Of a stretch of 18,244 nucleotides of DNA, positions 1-7,942 are shown one piece after another (the first letter of the stretch is position 1; each line of letters starts with the position of its first letter). The stretch is taken from the NCBI GenBank assembly GCA_022447685.1, contig JAKVAO010000055.1:1-18244 (forward strand). The letters are read 5' to 3'. Below the pieces are notes generated by a model, which saw only the letters and a list, made by a program, of their open reading frames with translations, had not been told where the DNA came from and did not search any database. Both the position numbers and the translations under genes were made by a program. Origin of the DNA: Candidatus Caenarcanales bacterium. Lineage in GTDB: Bacteria > Cyanobacteriota > Vampirovibrionia > LMEP-6097.

Positions 1-381
1 AAAAGATTAGGACAATCTGCTATTCTAGCTTGCCAAAACATATTTGCTGCTAATTTTCAACTTACCTGAGTAGTTACCAAGGAAGCATTAGCTGCAAGTT
101 TAACAAGCTTAAGTACTATTTACTTAAGTTCTTGTAATGGTGCATTTGAAAATATCCTTAATCAAAACACAGATTCAAAGGATAACCAAAACCAGGTTGT
201 ACTATTCAACAGTTATGATCAAGGGTGCAGGAAAGCAATAAGCAAATTATCTCAGCAACTATACCCACTAGATACTACTCAAAATAAAATAAATAATAAA
301 GAGGTTTGCCTCTCAGACATTCAATTAAAATTAAAAGAATATCGACTATATGACAATAAAAATAAGTCAAAAATATTTAAA
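1..381 (+). other. Open frame upstream of the subtilisin-like gene, interrupted by TGA at 67-69
   Basis: The reading frame of the gene that starts at TTG 382 stays open upstream to codon 70, and is also open from base 1 to the TGA at 67-69. Bases 70-381 contain no ATG, GTG, TTG or CTG codon in this frame, yet 104 codons without a stop in such AT-rich DNA look coding. The first 22 codons after the TGA read like a lipoprotein signal peptide: a short polar start (VVTKE), a hydrophobic stretch (ALAASLTSLSTIY), then LSSC, a lipobox-like motif with Cys at about 133-135. Either a start codon has been lost, or a longer gene entering from the left carries a nonsense mutation, or bases 1-69 are the end of a different gene. 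I cannot decide between these. Confidence 0.4.
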
Positions 382-2142
382 TTGGAAGAAGATCTTTATA
401 AGATACAGAGTGAAAAGTCACATATAAGTAAAAGTGAATATCTAAAAGCAATAGAGAAATATCGCAGTCAATTAGCTCCAGAAAATTACAGTAAATTAGT
501 AAGTATTGGAAAAGAATTCAATAAAATCCATAAGCCACCAAAGAAGAATCATACAGAAACAATTTCAGCTATTGATTTCAATAAACTTGAATTTGATGAG
601 TTAGAAGGTTATGCAGTTAATATCAATGATTTCAATTTATTATTAGAATCAGCAAGATTAGACTTGAGTAAATCAAAACAAAAAATATTCAAAGAAGCTG
701 TAAAAAATATTTACACAAATAATGAAATTATTTCGGAGCATAAAACCTTGCCGATAGCAAAAGTTCTAAATGAACTAAACTTAAATCTTCTAGTCATCAA
801 TAAGGATTTAAAAAAGAATAATTCAATCCCAATTCCAGAGAATCCATGGAATAAATTTAATGAAAGTAATGAAAATTACCTAAGCTTTAGAGATCTTGAA
901 AACTTAAACCAAAATCTTATGCCATCAGGGTCTATTACTACGCTAATACCTATGACCGAACTTGAGCTAATACAAATAGAGGGAGACAATTCAAACTCCT
1001 TAACAAAACCAGCTATTTTACCTGAAAGTGTTTTCATAGATGGAAAAAAACATCATGATAAATTAACATTGTTTGTTGCTAACAGTAATGGAGTTCCATT
1101 TGAAAAATCAATGTCAATAACAGTAAATTCAATGTTACCAGACACATCTATAAACACTCAGCTTGAAGAAAGCAGAGATAAATATTATAAGCAAAATAAA
1201 AGTTATTATGAAACTATACACTTTATCCAAAAGCATAAAAATAAGAATAAATTAGCGCCGTTAATTATAAGTTCATCCAGTGACACTATGCATGTAAACA
1301 TTTTTAAAGATGATAAAGAAGCCTTAGGAATTACAGTCGAAGAGATGGTTAATTTAAAAAATAGTAATCACAAACTTGATGAAAAAAAAGAAAAAGTTGC
1401 TGATAAATTATATTGGAATGCCCCTGGACAATTCTATAGAACTAAAGAAATTGGCTTTCAAACAATAGATGGTGATAATGAATTTGTAAACTTAGGTGGG
1501 AAGTACTTAAGCTTATTGGGGAACAGTGGAGATATGAAGTTTCACTGTATAGTAAACTCTAGTATTCCAAGTAATCCATTGACCAATATCAGTCAAGGTT
1601 CATATCAATGCGTAGGTGCCAAAAATCAAAAAGATCAAGTCTCAGATCATATCCAAGATACACAAAAGCTTGCTGATCAATTCAATTACGAATTATTACT
1701 AGGTGTCCCTGCAAATTTGTATAAAGAATTCAAGGAATCAGGTCACAATAAAAATATAGCAGCTATAGTCCCGCTTACAGCATCAGAGAACTCGCCTTTA
1801 GGAAAAGATCCACAAAAACTAGAAATAGGAACAGAAAAAGATCTACTCTACCTAAAAGATAATTTGGATGCTAGTTCCAATAAAATATTCAAACTAAAAG
1901 ATTTTCATAAAGTTTTCCCAAATCAAGAGAAACTCCAAATTGATTTAGAAGAAGACCCAAATAAAGTCTATATTAGTTTTCATTATATTGACAAAAATAG
2001 ATTCGGTTTACCAGAAAGAAAAATAGCCACATACTATGAACTTGAAATTAACAATAAAAAGATATTAGTTATGAAAATGAATGGCACTAGCTTTGCTACA
2101 CCTCATCAAGCAGCTGAGACTCATCAAGGACTTCATAAGTAA
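382..2142 (+). CDS. Divergent subtilisin-like (peptidase S8) protein, possibly inactive or broken
   Basis: A 586-aa protein when read from the TTG at 382, although the true N-terminus probably lies upstream (see 1-381). The C-terminus carries the subtilase serine motif GTSFATPH (residues 568-575, Ser570). LLGNSGD (378-384) matches the oxyanion-hole Asn segment (Asn381), and QCVGA (409-413) fits the strand that follows it in subtilases. The Asp and His motifs are not clear. PDTSINTQLE (253-262) could be a worn DTG motif. DTMHV (301-305) sits where HGTHV is expected but has Asp in place of the catalytic His. The protein ends 16 residues after Ser570, which is short for the family. The N-terminal 200 residues are Lys/Asn/Glu-rich with no recognised domain. 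purB follows at once. It may be a secreted or lipoprotein pseudo-protease or a decaying gene. Confidence 0.6.
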   Translation: MEEDLYKIQSEKSHISKSEYLKAIEKYRSQLAPENYSKLVSIGKEFNKIHKPPKKNHTETISAIDFNKLEFDELEGYAVNINDFNLLLESARLDLSKSKQKIFKEAVKNIYTNNEIISEHKTLPIAKVLNELNLNLLVINKDLKKNNSIPIPENPWNKFNESNENYLSFRDLENLNQNLMPSGSITTLIPMTELELIQIEGDNSNSLTKPAILPESVFIDGKKHHDKLTLFVANSNGVPFEKSMSITVNSMLPDTSINTQLEESRDKYYKQNKSYYETIHFIQKHKNKNKLAPLIISSSSDTMHVNIFKDDKEALGITVEEMVNLKNSNHKLDEKKEKVADKLYWNAPGQFYRTKEIGFQTIDGDNEFVNLGGKYLSLLGNSGDMKFHCIVNSSIPSNPLTNISQGSYQCVGAKNQKDQVSDHIQDTQKLADQFNYELLLGVPANLYKEFKESGHNKNIAAIVPLTASENSPLGKDPQKLEIGTEKDLLYLKDNLDASSNKIFKLKDFHKVFPNQEKLQIDLEEDPNKVYISFHYIDKNRFGLPERKIATYYELEINNKKILVMKMNGTSFATPHQAAETHQGLHK

Positions 2143-2147
2143 CGAAT

Positions 2148-2156
2148 TGCTATAAT
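2148..2156 (+). promoter_or_regulatory. Extended -10 promoter of purB
   Basis: TGCTATAAT is a perfect extended -10 element (TGn plus TATAAT at 2151-2156). No TTGACA-like -35 lies 16-18 bp upstream, which is normal for extended -10 promoters. Transcription would start near 2163, giving about 8 nt of leader before the ATG at 2171. This argues against the GTG at 2159 as the start of purB. Confidence 0.55.
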
Positions 2157-2170
2157 CAGTGAGCGTATTC

Positions 2171-3565
2171 ATGCCTAAGATTTTAATGAAAGAAAAACTA
2201 ACCGAGCTTACAGTAATATCTCCAATTGATGGAAGGTATAGGTCTAAAATTTCAGACCTTGAAAAATACTTTAGCGAAGCAGCTTTAATACATTACAGAA
2301 TTAAAATGGAAATTGAATATTTAATTTTCATGTCTGAATACCCAGGAATTAGTCTTAGAGAATTTAGTGAAGATGAAAAAGATTTATTAAGAGAGATTTA
2401 TAAAACTAGCTGGTCCAAAGCATCAGCAGTCAAGGAACACGAAGCTGTAACAAACCACGATGTTAAATCTGTAGAGTATTTCATCAAAGATGAAATTACA
2501 GGAACTAGCCTTGAAGACGTGATAGAGTGGATTCACTTCGCAACTACGTCTGAAGATACTAATAATATTGCTTACACACTAATGTTAAGCGACGGCTTAG
2601 CTAATGAACTAATCCCCAACCTAGAAGAGTTGAATTCAAGAATAAATGACTTTGCTGTTGAATATGCTGAAACTCCTATTATGGCAAGAACTCATGGTCA
2701 ACCAGCTTCACCTAGTACATTTGGTAAAGAATTCAAATTATTCTCATACAGAATAAACAGAGAAATAGTTAAGTTAAAAAAACTCAAATTGACAGCTAAA
2801 TTAAATGGAGCAACTGGAAACTACAATGCTCACCTAGCTGCATTTCCAAATTTAGATTGCTTTGACTTCACTGAGAAGTTTATAGCGTCACTCAATCAAT
2901 TCCAAACTCAAAAAATTGAAGCCAATTTAATTACTAGCCAAATCGAATCACACGACACTATAGCTGAACTCTTCAACATCATAGAAAGAGTAAACAACAT
3001 TATCATTGGATTCAACCAAGATATTTGGAGATATATCAGCGACAGCTGGCTTACCCAAAAAGTAAATGAAAAAGAAGTTGGTTCGTCTACTATGCCACAC
3101 AAGGTAAATCCAATAGACTTTGAAAACAGTGAAGGAAACTTAGGGATAGCTAATGCCTTATTGCATTTCTTCTCATCTAAACTCCAAATCTCTCGCCTGC
3201 AAAGAGATCTATCAGACTCTACTGTAATGAGAAATATTGGTTTAGCTTTTGCTTACAGTATTATTGCTTACAAATCATCACTTAAAGGCTTAAATAAACT
3301 TAATGTAAATGAATCAGCAACAAGCAAGTCATTAACTGAAAATACTCAGGTTATAGCTGAAGCCATCCAAACTGTTCTTCGTAGAGAAAACTTCCCTGTA
3401 CCGTATGAAGCACTAAAGGCTTTAAGTAGAGGTAAAACACTTACTCAAAATGACTTTAAAGAATTTATAGATAAGTTAGAAGTTGGTAACAGTATTAAAG
3501 ACGAATTAAAGCAATTCACAGCAGAAAACTATACTGGAATCGCCAGTAAAATAGCAAAGCTTTAA
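2171..3565 (+). CDS. purB: Adenylosuccinate lyase
   Basis: Cytosolic lyase of the fumarase/aspartase superfamily. It acts twice in purine synthesis: SAICAR to AICAR plus fumarate, and adenylosuccinate to AMP plus fumarate. The sequence follows the E. coli-type enzyme along its length: SPIDGRY near the N-terminus, TTSEDTNN, ARTHGQPASPST with the catalytic His, NGATGNYNAH, then the flexible signature loop GSSTMPHKVNPIDFENSEGN with the catalytic Ser. About 464 aa, close to the 456 aa of E. coli PurB. I chose ATG 2171 because the promoter at 2148-2156 would place the transcript start after GTG 2159. ATG 2186 is an alternative that aligns better with the E. coli N-terminus. No Shine-Dalgarno site precedes either. 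A hairpin follows the stop codon, so the gene is probably transcribed alone. Confidence 0.96.
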   Translation: MPKILMKEKLTELTVISPIDGRYRSKISDLEKYFSEAALIHYRIKMEIEYLIFMSEYPGISLREFSEDEKDLLREIYKTSWSKASAVKEHEAVTNHDVKSVEYFIKDEITGTSLEDVIEWIHFATTSEDTNNIAYTLMLSDGLANELIPNLEELNSRINDFAVEYAETPIMARTHGQPASPSTFGKEFKLFSYRINREIVKLKKLKLTAKLNGATGNYNAHLAAFPNLDCFDFTEKFIASLNQFQTQKIEANLITSQIESHDTIAELFNIIERVNNIIIGFNQDIWRYISDSWLTQKVNEKEVGSSTMPHKVNPIDFENSEGNLGIANALLHFFSSKLQISRLQRDLSDSTVMRNIGLAFAYSIIAYKSSLKGLNKLNVNESATSKSLTENTQVIAEAIQTVLRRENFPVPYEALKALSRGKTLTQNDFKEFIDKLEVGNSIKDELKQFTAENYTGIASKIAKL

Positions 3566-3572
3566 TGACACC

Positions 3573-3611
3573 TGCAAGCTTCAACTAAACGAATATTTAG
3601 TCAAGCCTGCA
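3573..3611 (+). terminator. Large hairpin just after purB (terminator-like, no U-tract)
   Basis: TGCAAGCT (3573-3580) pairs with AGCCTGCA (3604-3611) with one mismatch. Inside it ACTAAA (3584-3589) pairs perfectly with TTTAGT (3596-3601) around a 6-nt loop. It starts 7 nt after the purB stop. No run of T follows, so it may be a 3'-end stabilising structure or a non-canonical terminator. Confidence 0.45.
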
Positions 3612-3697
3612 TAGAGCATCATTCATGCCTGTAACTAGATATTAGGATCCAACTAACATCCGCCAACAAAATATTTGCGTAAGTTAATTAAGAATCT

Positions 3698-3726
3698 AAT
3701 ATAGATACCATATAGATATCTGTATT
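3698..3726. repeat. 10-bp inverted repeat in the purB-purL intergenic region
   Basis: AATATAGATA (3698-3707) and TATCTGTATT (3717-3726) form a 10-bp stem (nine Watson-Crick pairs and one G-T) around a 9-nt loop. It could be an operator half-site pair or an RNA hairpin. It is AT-rich, so chance cannot be excluded. Confidence 0.35.
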
Positions 3727-3767
3727 ATTGTGTATGTGTGCATATCTAAAATCTACAGTCAAGACTT

Positions 3768-3801
3768 TCTTAATTGGAAAAGATCACACACCCAGTTAAG
3801 A
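3768..3801. repeat. 10-bp inverted repeat just upstream of the distal purL promoter
   Basis: TCTTAATTGG (3768-3777) pairs with CCAGTTAAGA (3792-3801), nine Watson-Crick pairs and one G-T, around a 14-nt loop. It ends 1 bp before the TTGACA at 3803, a position that suits an activator or repressor site for the purL-purQ unit. Confidence 0.4.
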
Positions 3802-3802
3802 T

Positions 3803-3830
3803 TTGACATTCACCGCAAACACATTACTTT
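3803..3830 (+). promoter_or_regulatory. Candidate -35/-10 promoter, distal, for purL
   Basis: A consensus -35 TTGACA (3803-3808) is followed after 16 bp by TACTTT (3825-3830). Transcription would begin near 3837, giving a leader of about 53 nt for purL. It coexists with the proximal extended -10 at 3873. Apart from the three inverted repeats and these two promoters I see no gene in 3566-3889. Confidence 0.4.
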
Positions 3831-3872
3831 AATAGCAAAAATAAGTTAAGAAACTATTATCATCAAGCCGCG

Positions 3873-3881
3873 TGGTAAAAT
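3873..3881 (+). promoter_or_regulatory. Extended -10 promoter abutting purL (near-leaderless)
   Basis: TGGTAAAAT is an extended -10 (hexamer TAAAAT at 3876-3881). The predicted transcript start is near 3888, two bases before the purL ATG at 3890. No Shine-Dalgarno site precedes the ATG, consistent with leaderless translation. Confidence 0.5.
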
Positions 3882-3889
3882 CTTAAGCT

Positions 3890-6820
3890 ATGGCTTCACG
3901 TCTAAGTATTGCTCCTAAATCAAGCAAAGATATATCCAAAACCAAACTCAAAGATTACCAGAAGCACATAAGCCAAGTTAAAGTGCTGCAATCATATACT
4001 ATCGACTTGAACTTAAGTAATGAAGATAATGCCGAGCTAGAGCAACTATTCTCAAATCCAGAGATTGAAGAAGCTAAGTGGAGTCAAGAAATTTCAGATT
4101 ATGACTTTGACTATATAGTAGAAATCTCATACCTACCTGGAGTTACAGACAATATAGGAAGCACAGCAAAACAATCAATCAGTCAATTTTTCAAAAAACA
4201 ATTTCAAGATTCAGATAAGGTTTTTTCTTCTAAAATTTGGCTCATGAAAACATCTCTTAAGCAAGAAGATTTAGAAGCAGCCTGCTTGAGCTTATATAAC
4301 CCTTTAATCGAAAAAGCAAAAATTATGAAGAAAGAGGAATTAGAGAAATCTGATTTCTTAAATCTACCTTATGTAAAAATCCATAGCAAATCAGAGACAT
4401 ATCAAGAAGTAAATATCGATCTAGCAGATCAAGAATTAATAGAATTAGGTAAATTTGGCATAGCTAATGAAGATGGTTCTAGAAGAGGACCACTTGCCTT
4501 GGACTTAGATTATATGAAAGTAATTCAAGATTATTTTTTAAATACCGAGAAAAGAAATCCAACAGATATAGAGCTAGAGGCAATAGCTCAAACCTGGTCA
4601 GAGCACTGTAAACATACGATTTTCGCTGACCCCATAGATGAAGTTAAAGATGGACTTTATAAAGCTTATATCAAAAAAGCAACTAGTGAAATCCGTAAAA
4701 ACAAGGCTGAGAAAGATTTTTGTGTATCAGTATTCTCTGACAACGCTGGAATTATAGAATTTAATGATGAATATAATATCTGTCACAAAGTCGAAACTCA
4801 CAATAGTCCTTCAGCCTTAGATCCATTTGGAGGAGCAATAACAGGAATAGTAGGTGTAAACCGTGATGCCATAGGTTGTGGTCTTGGTGCAAAGCCTTTT
4901 GCAAATACATTTGGATTTTGCTTTGCTGATCCAGAAGATATAGATCCTCTGTATAGAGATAAAGATCTAAAACAGAAAATGCTCAGTCCTAGAAGAATTA
5001 TGGAAGGAGTAATTGAAGGAGTAAACGTAGGTGGTAACTGTTCAGGAATCCCTACCGTTGCAGGTTTTACTTATTTCGATTCTGGCTTTAAAGGGAAGCC
5101 ACTAGTTTTCGTTGGTACTCTAGGTCTTATTCCTAAAACAATCAGAGATATAAATAAAGAATTAAAAACAGAAGAGAAGTTAGCACAAGCTGGTGATTAC
5201 ATAGTAGTACTCGGTGGTAGAACTGGACTTGATGGTATACATGGAGCAACATTCTCTTCAGTAGAAATGGATGAAAGCTCACCAGCAACAGCCGTTCAGA
5301 TCGGTGATCCAATAACACAGAAAAAATTAAGTGATGCAATTATCAAAGAAGCAAGAGATTTAAATTTATTCAATAGCATTACCGACTGCGGTGCTGGCGG
5401 AATTTCCTGTTCTATAGCTGAAATGGCAAGAGAATCTTATGGTTGCAGAGTTAATTTAAACAAAGTACCACTCAAGTACCCAGGCTTGAGTGCTTGGCAA
5501 ATCTGGATCTCTGAATCACAGGAAAGAATGACACTATCTGTAGCTCCAGAAAAATGGTCCCAGTTAAATGAAATTATGCAAAAGCATGATGTAGAAGCAA
5601 CTGTAGTGGGTGAATTCACAGACTCTGGAAGATGCTTAGTCTACCATAATGATAATGAAGTATTGAATTTAGACTTAGAGTTTTTACATAATGGTCTTCC
5701 CAAAAGAGATTTAATTAGCAAAAAACCTGCAAGCTTAGAAATAAGTTCAACAGAAACACTCTCTGAATACGGTAAATTAGAGAAAAGCCAAGACTTAGAA
5801 TCAAATTTCAAAAAACTAATTGCATCTCTTAATATTGCAAGCCATGAATATATCAATCAGCAATACGACCATGAAGTACAGTCTAGCTCAGTAATCAAAC
5901 CACTTCAAGGTATCAATAAAGTTAACGGCGAATTTGCTGTACTAAGACCAGATCTACTAAGCCCAAAAGCAGTAGCCTTAAGCCATGCTCTATATCCAAG
6001 CTATTCACAATATGATTCATATAAGATGGCTGCTGCATCTATAGATACCGCTATTAGAAACCTTGTTGCTACTGGGGTTTCTATTGATGACATAGCACTT
6101 CTTGATAATTTTTGTTGGTGCAGTGCTAATGAGCCAGAAAGACTTTATCAACTAAAAGAAGCAGCTAGAGCTTGTTATGACTACGCAGTAGCCTATAGAA
6201 CGCCATATATCTCTGGTAAAGATAGTATGTTCAACGACTTCAAGGGTTATAATTCAGCAGCTGAAGCAGTTAAGATTTCAATAGAACCGACTTTATTAAT
6301 ATCATCTGTGGGAGTTTTAGCTAATGCCTTGGATGCTACTTCAATAGATTTCAAAGCCCCTGAGGATTTAATCTATGTTTTAGGAAATACTGGAAATACA
6401 CTTGATGAAATTGACGCAAGTAAAAATAAAAAACTTTATCAAAAGTATCATCAAGCTATAAAAGCAGAATTAATAAACTCTGCAATAGCAGTTAACAAAG
6501 GTGGACTTGGAGTAGCACTATTCAAAATGGCTCTAGCAGCTGATCTAGGAGCAGAAATCAACTTGGATAATTTAAGAACACAACTAAACGATAATGAAAA
6601 CATACTATTCTCTGAATCGCAAGGAAGAATAGCTTTCACTGTAAAGCCTGAGCTTAAAGATAAACTAGAAGCTATTTTTGATAAAGACGATATTTCATTA
6701 ATTGGAAAAATATCTGATGAGAAGATACTAGAAATAAAATCTAATAATCAAAACTTACTAAGTATGAAAGTCGAAGATACAGACTATAAGAGATTTTCAA
6801 AAGGATTCTACAATGGCTAA
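3890..6820 (+). CDS. purL: Phosphoribosylformylglycinamidine synthase, synthetase subunit with PurS-like N-terminus
   Basis: Makes FGAM from FGAR, ATP and ammonia supplied by PurQ. At 976 aa it is longer than the small PurL (about 740 aa) and shorter than the E. coli fused enzyme (about 1,300 aa). Residues 30-150 look like the PurS-type scaffold fused at the N-terminus (YLPGVTDNIGSTA at 81-93), which would explain why no separate purS is seen. Synthetase motifs follow in order: TWSEHCKHT (235-243), KVETHNSPSALDPFGGA (300-316), GGRTGLDGIHGATFSS (442-457), SITDCGAGGIS (496-506), SESQERM (541-547), then the second AIRS-like half with NFCW (740-743) and ISGKDSM (774-780). Its last 8 bases overlap the start of purQ, which implies translational coupling. 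There is no Shine-Dalgarno site; the start is set by the promoter and the ATG. Confidence 0.95.
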   Translation: MASRLSIAPKSSKDISKTKLKDYQKHISQVKVLQSYTIDLNLSNEDNAELEQLFSNPEIEEAKWSQEISDYDFDYIVEISYLPGVTDNIGSTAKQSISQFFKKQFQDSDKVFSSKIWLMKTSLKQEDLEAACLSLYNPLIEKAKIMKKEELEKSDFLNLPYVKIHSKSETYQEVNIDLADQELIELGKFGIANEDGSRRGPLALDLDYMKVIQDYFLNTEKRNPTDIELEAIAQTWSEHCKHTIFADPIDEVKDGLYKAYIKKATSEIRKNKAEKDFCVSVFSDNAGIIEFNDEYNICHKVETHNSPSALDPFGGAITGIVGVNRDAIGCGLGAKPFANTFGFCFADPEDIDPLYRDKDLKQKMLSPRRIMEGVIEGVNVGGNCSGIPTVAGFTYFDSGFKGKPLVFVGTLGLIPKTIRDINKELKTEEKLAQAGDYIVVLGGRTGLDGIHGATFSSVEMDESSPATAVQIGDPITQKKLSDAIIKEARDLNLFNSITDCGAGGISCSIAEMARESYGCRVNLNKVPLKYPGLSAWQIWISESQERMTLSVAPEKWSQLNEIMQKHDVEATVVGEFTDSGRCLVYHNDNEVLNLDLEFLHNGLPKRDLISKKPASLEISSTETLSEYGKLEKSQDLESNFKKLIASLNIASHEYINQQYDHEVQSSSVIKPLQGINKVNGEFAVLRPDLLSPKAVALSHALYPSYSQYDSYKMAAASIDTAIRNLVATGVSIDDIALLDNFCWCSANEPERLYQLKEAARACYDYAVAYRTPYISGKDSMFNDFKGYNSAAEAVKISIEPTLLISSVGVLANALDATSIDFKAPEDLIYVLGNTGNTLDEIDASKNKKLYQKYHQAIKAELINSAIAVNKGGLGVALFKMALAADLGAEINLDNLRTQLNDNENILFSESQGRIAFTVKPELKDKLEAIFDKDDISLIGKISDEKILEIKSNNQNLLSMKVEDTDYKRFSKGFYNG

Positions 6821-7580
6821 AGTTTTAATACTATCTGGCTTCGGTATCAACTGTGAAGAAGAAAGCAAATATGCTTTTGAACTTGCAGGAGCAAAACAAG
6901 TTGATATTTACCATATCAATGATTTAATCAAGAATAAATCTATTTCAAGTAACTATGAGATACTTTGCTTCCCTGGTGGCTTTTCATTTGGAGATGATTT
7001 GGGTTCAGGTAAAGCCTTTGCAAACATAGTTAGAAATAATTTATTAGATGAAATAAATGAATTTATCGAAGAAAAGAAACTTATTATAGGAATCTGTAAT
7101 GGTTTTCAAGTTCTAACTAATTTAAACTTATTACCAGGAGCCTTGGCTCATAATAAATCTGGCTTGTATATAGATAAATGGGTGAAGTTAAAAATTAATC
7201 CAGAGAATAAGAGCCCATGGTTAACAGGAGTAACAGATATAGAGTTGCCAATAGCTCATGGAGAGGGTAATTATCAGATAAACTCTAAAGCGTTAGAAGA
7301 GTTAAAAAGTAATAATCAAATAGCTTTTCAATATGAGGAGAACCCTAACGGATCTTTAGAAAATATAGCAAGTGTTGCAAACTACGAAGGCAGAGTTATT
7401 GGTATTATGCCTCACCCTGAAAGGGCTATATTCTTTACACAAGACCCAGTTTGGACACTGAAAAAAGATAAACTTAAAAGAGAATCTAAGGATATTCCTG
7501 AATATCTTCCTGCAATAAATATCTTCAACAATGCTGTCAAGTACTGTGAATCACTCAAAAGTTCTGTAAAAAACATATAA
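6813..7580 (+). CDS. purQ: Phosphoribosylformylglycinamidine synthase, glutaminase subunit
   Basis: Class I (triad) glutamine amidotransferase that hydrolyses glutamine and passes ammonia to PurL. Visible motifs are the N-terminal LILSGFGINCEEE, PGGFSFGDDLGSG (54-66), the nucleophile elbow GICNGFQVL with Cys95 (93-101), IAHGEGNY (147-154) and MPHPERA with catalytic His201 and Glu203. The length of 255 aa sits between the short PurQ of about 227 aa found with PurS/PurL and longer stand-alone forms. The ATG lies inside the end of purL (8-bp overlap) with a strong Shine-Dalgarno AAAAGGA at 6799-6805, 7 nt upstream. Stoichiometric synthesis with PurL is therefore likely. Confidence 0.95.
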   Translation: MAKVLILSGFGINCEEESKYAFELAGAKQVDIYHINDLIKNKSISSNYEILCFPGGFSFGDDLGSGKAFANIVRNNLLDEINEFIEEKKLIIGICNGFQVLTNLNLLPGALAHNKSGLYIDKWVKLKINPENKSPWLTGVTDIELPIAHGEGNYQINSKALEELKSNNQIAFQYEENPNGSLENIASVANYEGRVIGIMPHPERAIFFTQDPVWTLKKDKLKRESKDIPEYLPAINIFNNAVKYCESLKSSVKNI

Positions 7581-7619
7581 AAGATCAATGTCTCAATAGT
7601 GCAAATTCCCATCAAATAA

Positions 7620-7652
7620 GTATTTACAGGCAGCTTGTATAAGCATAAATAC
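7620..7652 (+). other. Nested hairpin upstream of the 43-codon ORF
   Basis: GTATTTA (7620-7626) pairs with TAAATAC (7646-7652), 7 bp. Inside, GCTT (7633-7636) pairs with AAGC (7641-7644) around GTAT, with a 6-nt bulge on the 5' side. It ends 6 nt before the Shine-Dalgarno AGGAG (7659-7663), so it may shape access to that site. A TATAAG at 7638-7643 inside it could instead be a -10 box. Confidence 0.3.
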
Positions 7653-7668
7653 AAATATAGGAGCGCAC

Positions 7669-7800
7669 ATGAATATCAATATTAGTCCAGTAAGAATCGT
7701 TACCCAAAGACTAGATGAAGAACAAGTAGAGAAATCTCCAACAAGAGAAGCAGGTGATACTGAAATAAGAGAACCTTCAGAAGAAGAGAACAAAAAATAG
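7669..7800 (+). CDS. Small charged protein, 43 aa, unknown
   Basis: ATG 7669 is preceded by a good Shine-Dalgarno AGGAG (7659-7663) at 5-nt spacing, and the frame runs 43 codons to TAG. The product begins MNINISPVRIVTQRLDEEQ and ends in a Glu/Lys-rich tail (EEENKK). It has no membrane segment, no Cys and no recognised domain, and is probably disordered. It sits 88 bp after purQ and before the purF promoter, so it could be the last gene of the purL-purQ unit. No function can be assigned. The ribosome-binding site and position are the main evidence that it is real. Confidence 0.45.
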   Translation: MNINISPVRIVTQRLDEEQVEKSPTREAGDTEIREPSEEENKK

Positions 7801-7857
7801 ATAGAATTAGAAATATATTAACACCTCCTCAAATAACTCCAATCGATACAAGAAGGG

Positions 7858-7886
7858 TTGCATAATTTTAAAAACTAAACTGTAAT
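7858..7886 (+). promoter_or_regulatory. Candidate upstream purF promoter
   Basis: TTGCAT (7858-7863) and TGTAAT (7881-7886, five of six consensus bases) lie 17 bp apart. Transcription from about 7893 would give purF a leader of about 50 nt. It is weaker on the -35 side than the distal purL candidate. Confidence 0.3.
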
Positions 7887-7924
7887 TACCTTAAAAAAAT
7901 ATAGAAAATATAAACACACTCAGC

Positions 7925-7930
7925 TATACT
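7925..7930 (+). promoter_or_regulatory. Proximal -10 of purF (short leader)
   Basis: TATACT lies 12 nt before the purF ATG. The predicted start near 7937 leaves a leader of about 6 nt, too short for a Shine-Dalgarno site, and none is seen. TAGAAA (7902-7907) is a poor -35 at 17-bp spacing. Confidence 0.4.
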
Positions 7931-7942
7931 TAAAAGATCACG

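Noticed and set aside
67..69. UGA recoded as Trp or Gly
   Set aside because: The PurN-like gene and istA end in TGA at sensible places, and Trp and Gly use TGG and GGN throughout, so a genome-wide alternative code is not supported.
2159..2161. GTG start for purB
   Set aside because: It lies 2 nt after the TATAAT, upstream of the predicted transcript start; ATG 2171 or 2186 fits better.
3566..3889. Purine riboswitch before purL
   Set aside because: The conserved purine-aptamer core and its paired loops are not visible; only simple inverted repeats are present.
7822..7829. CACCTCCT, matching the 3' end of 16S rRNA
   Set aside because: Only 8 bases, with no rRNA sequence around it; a chance match in the purF upstream region.
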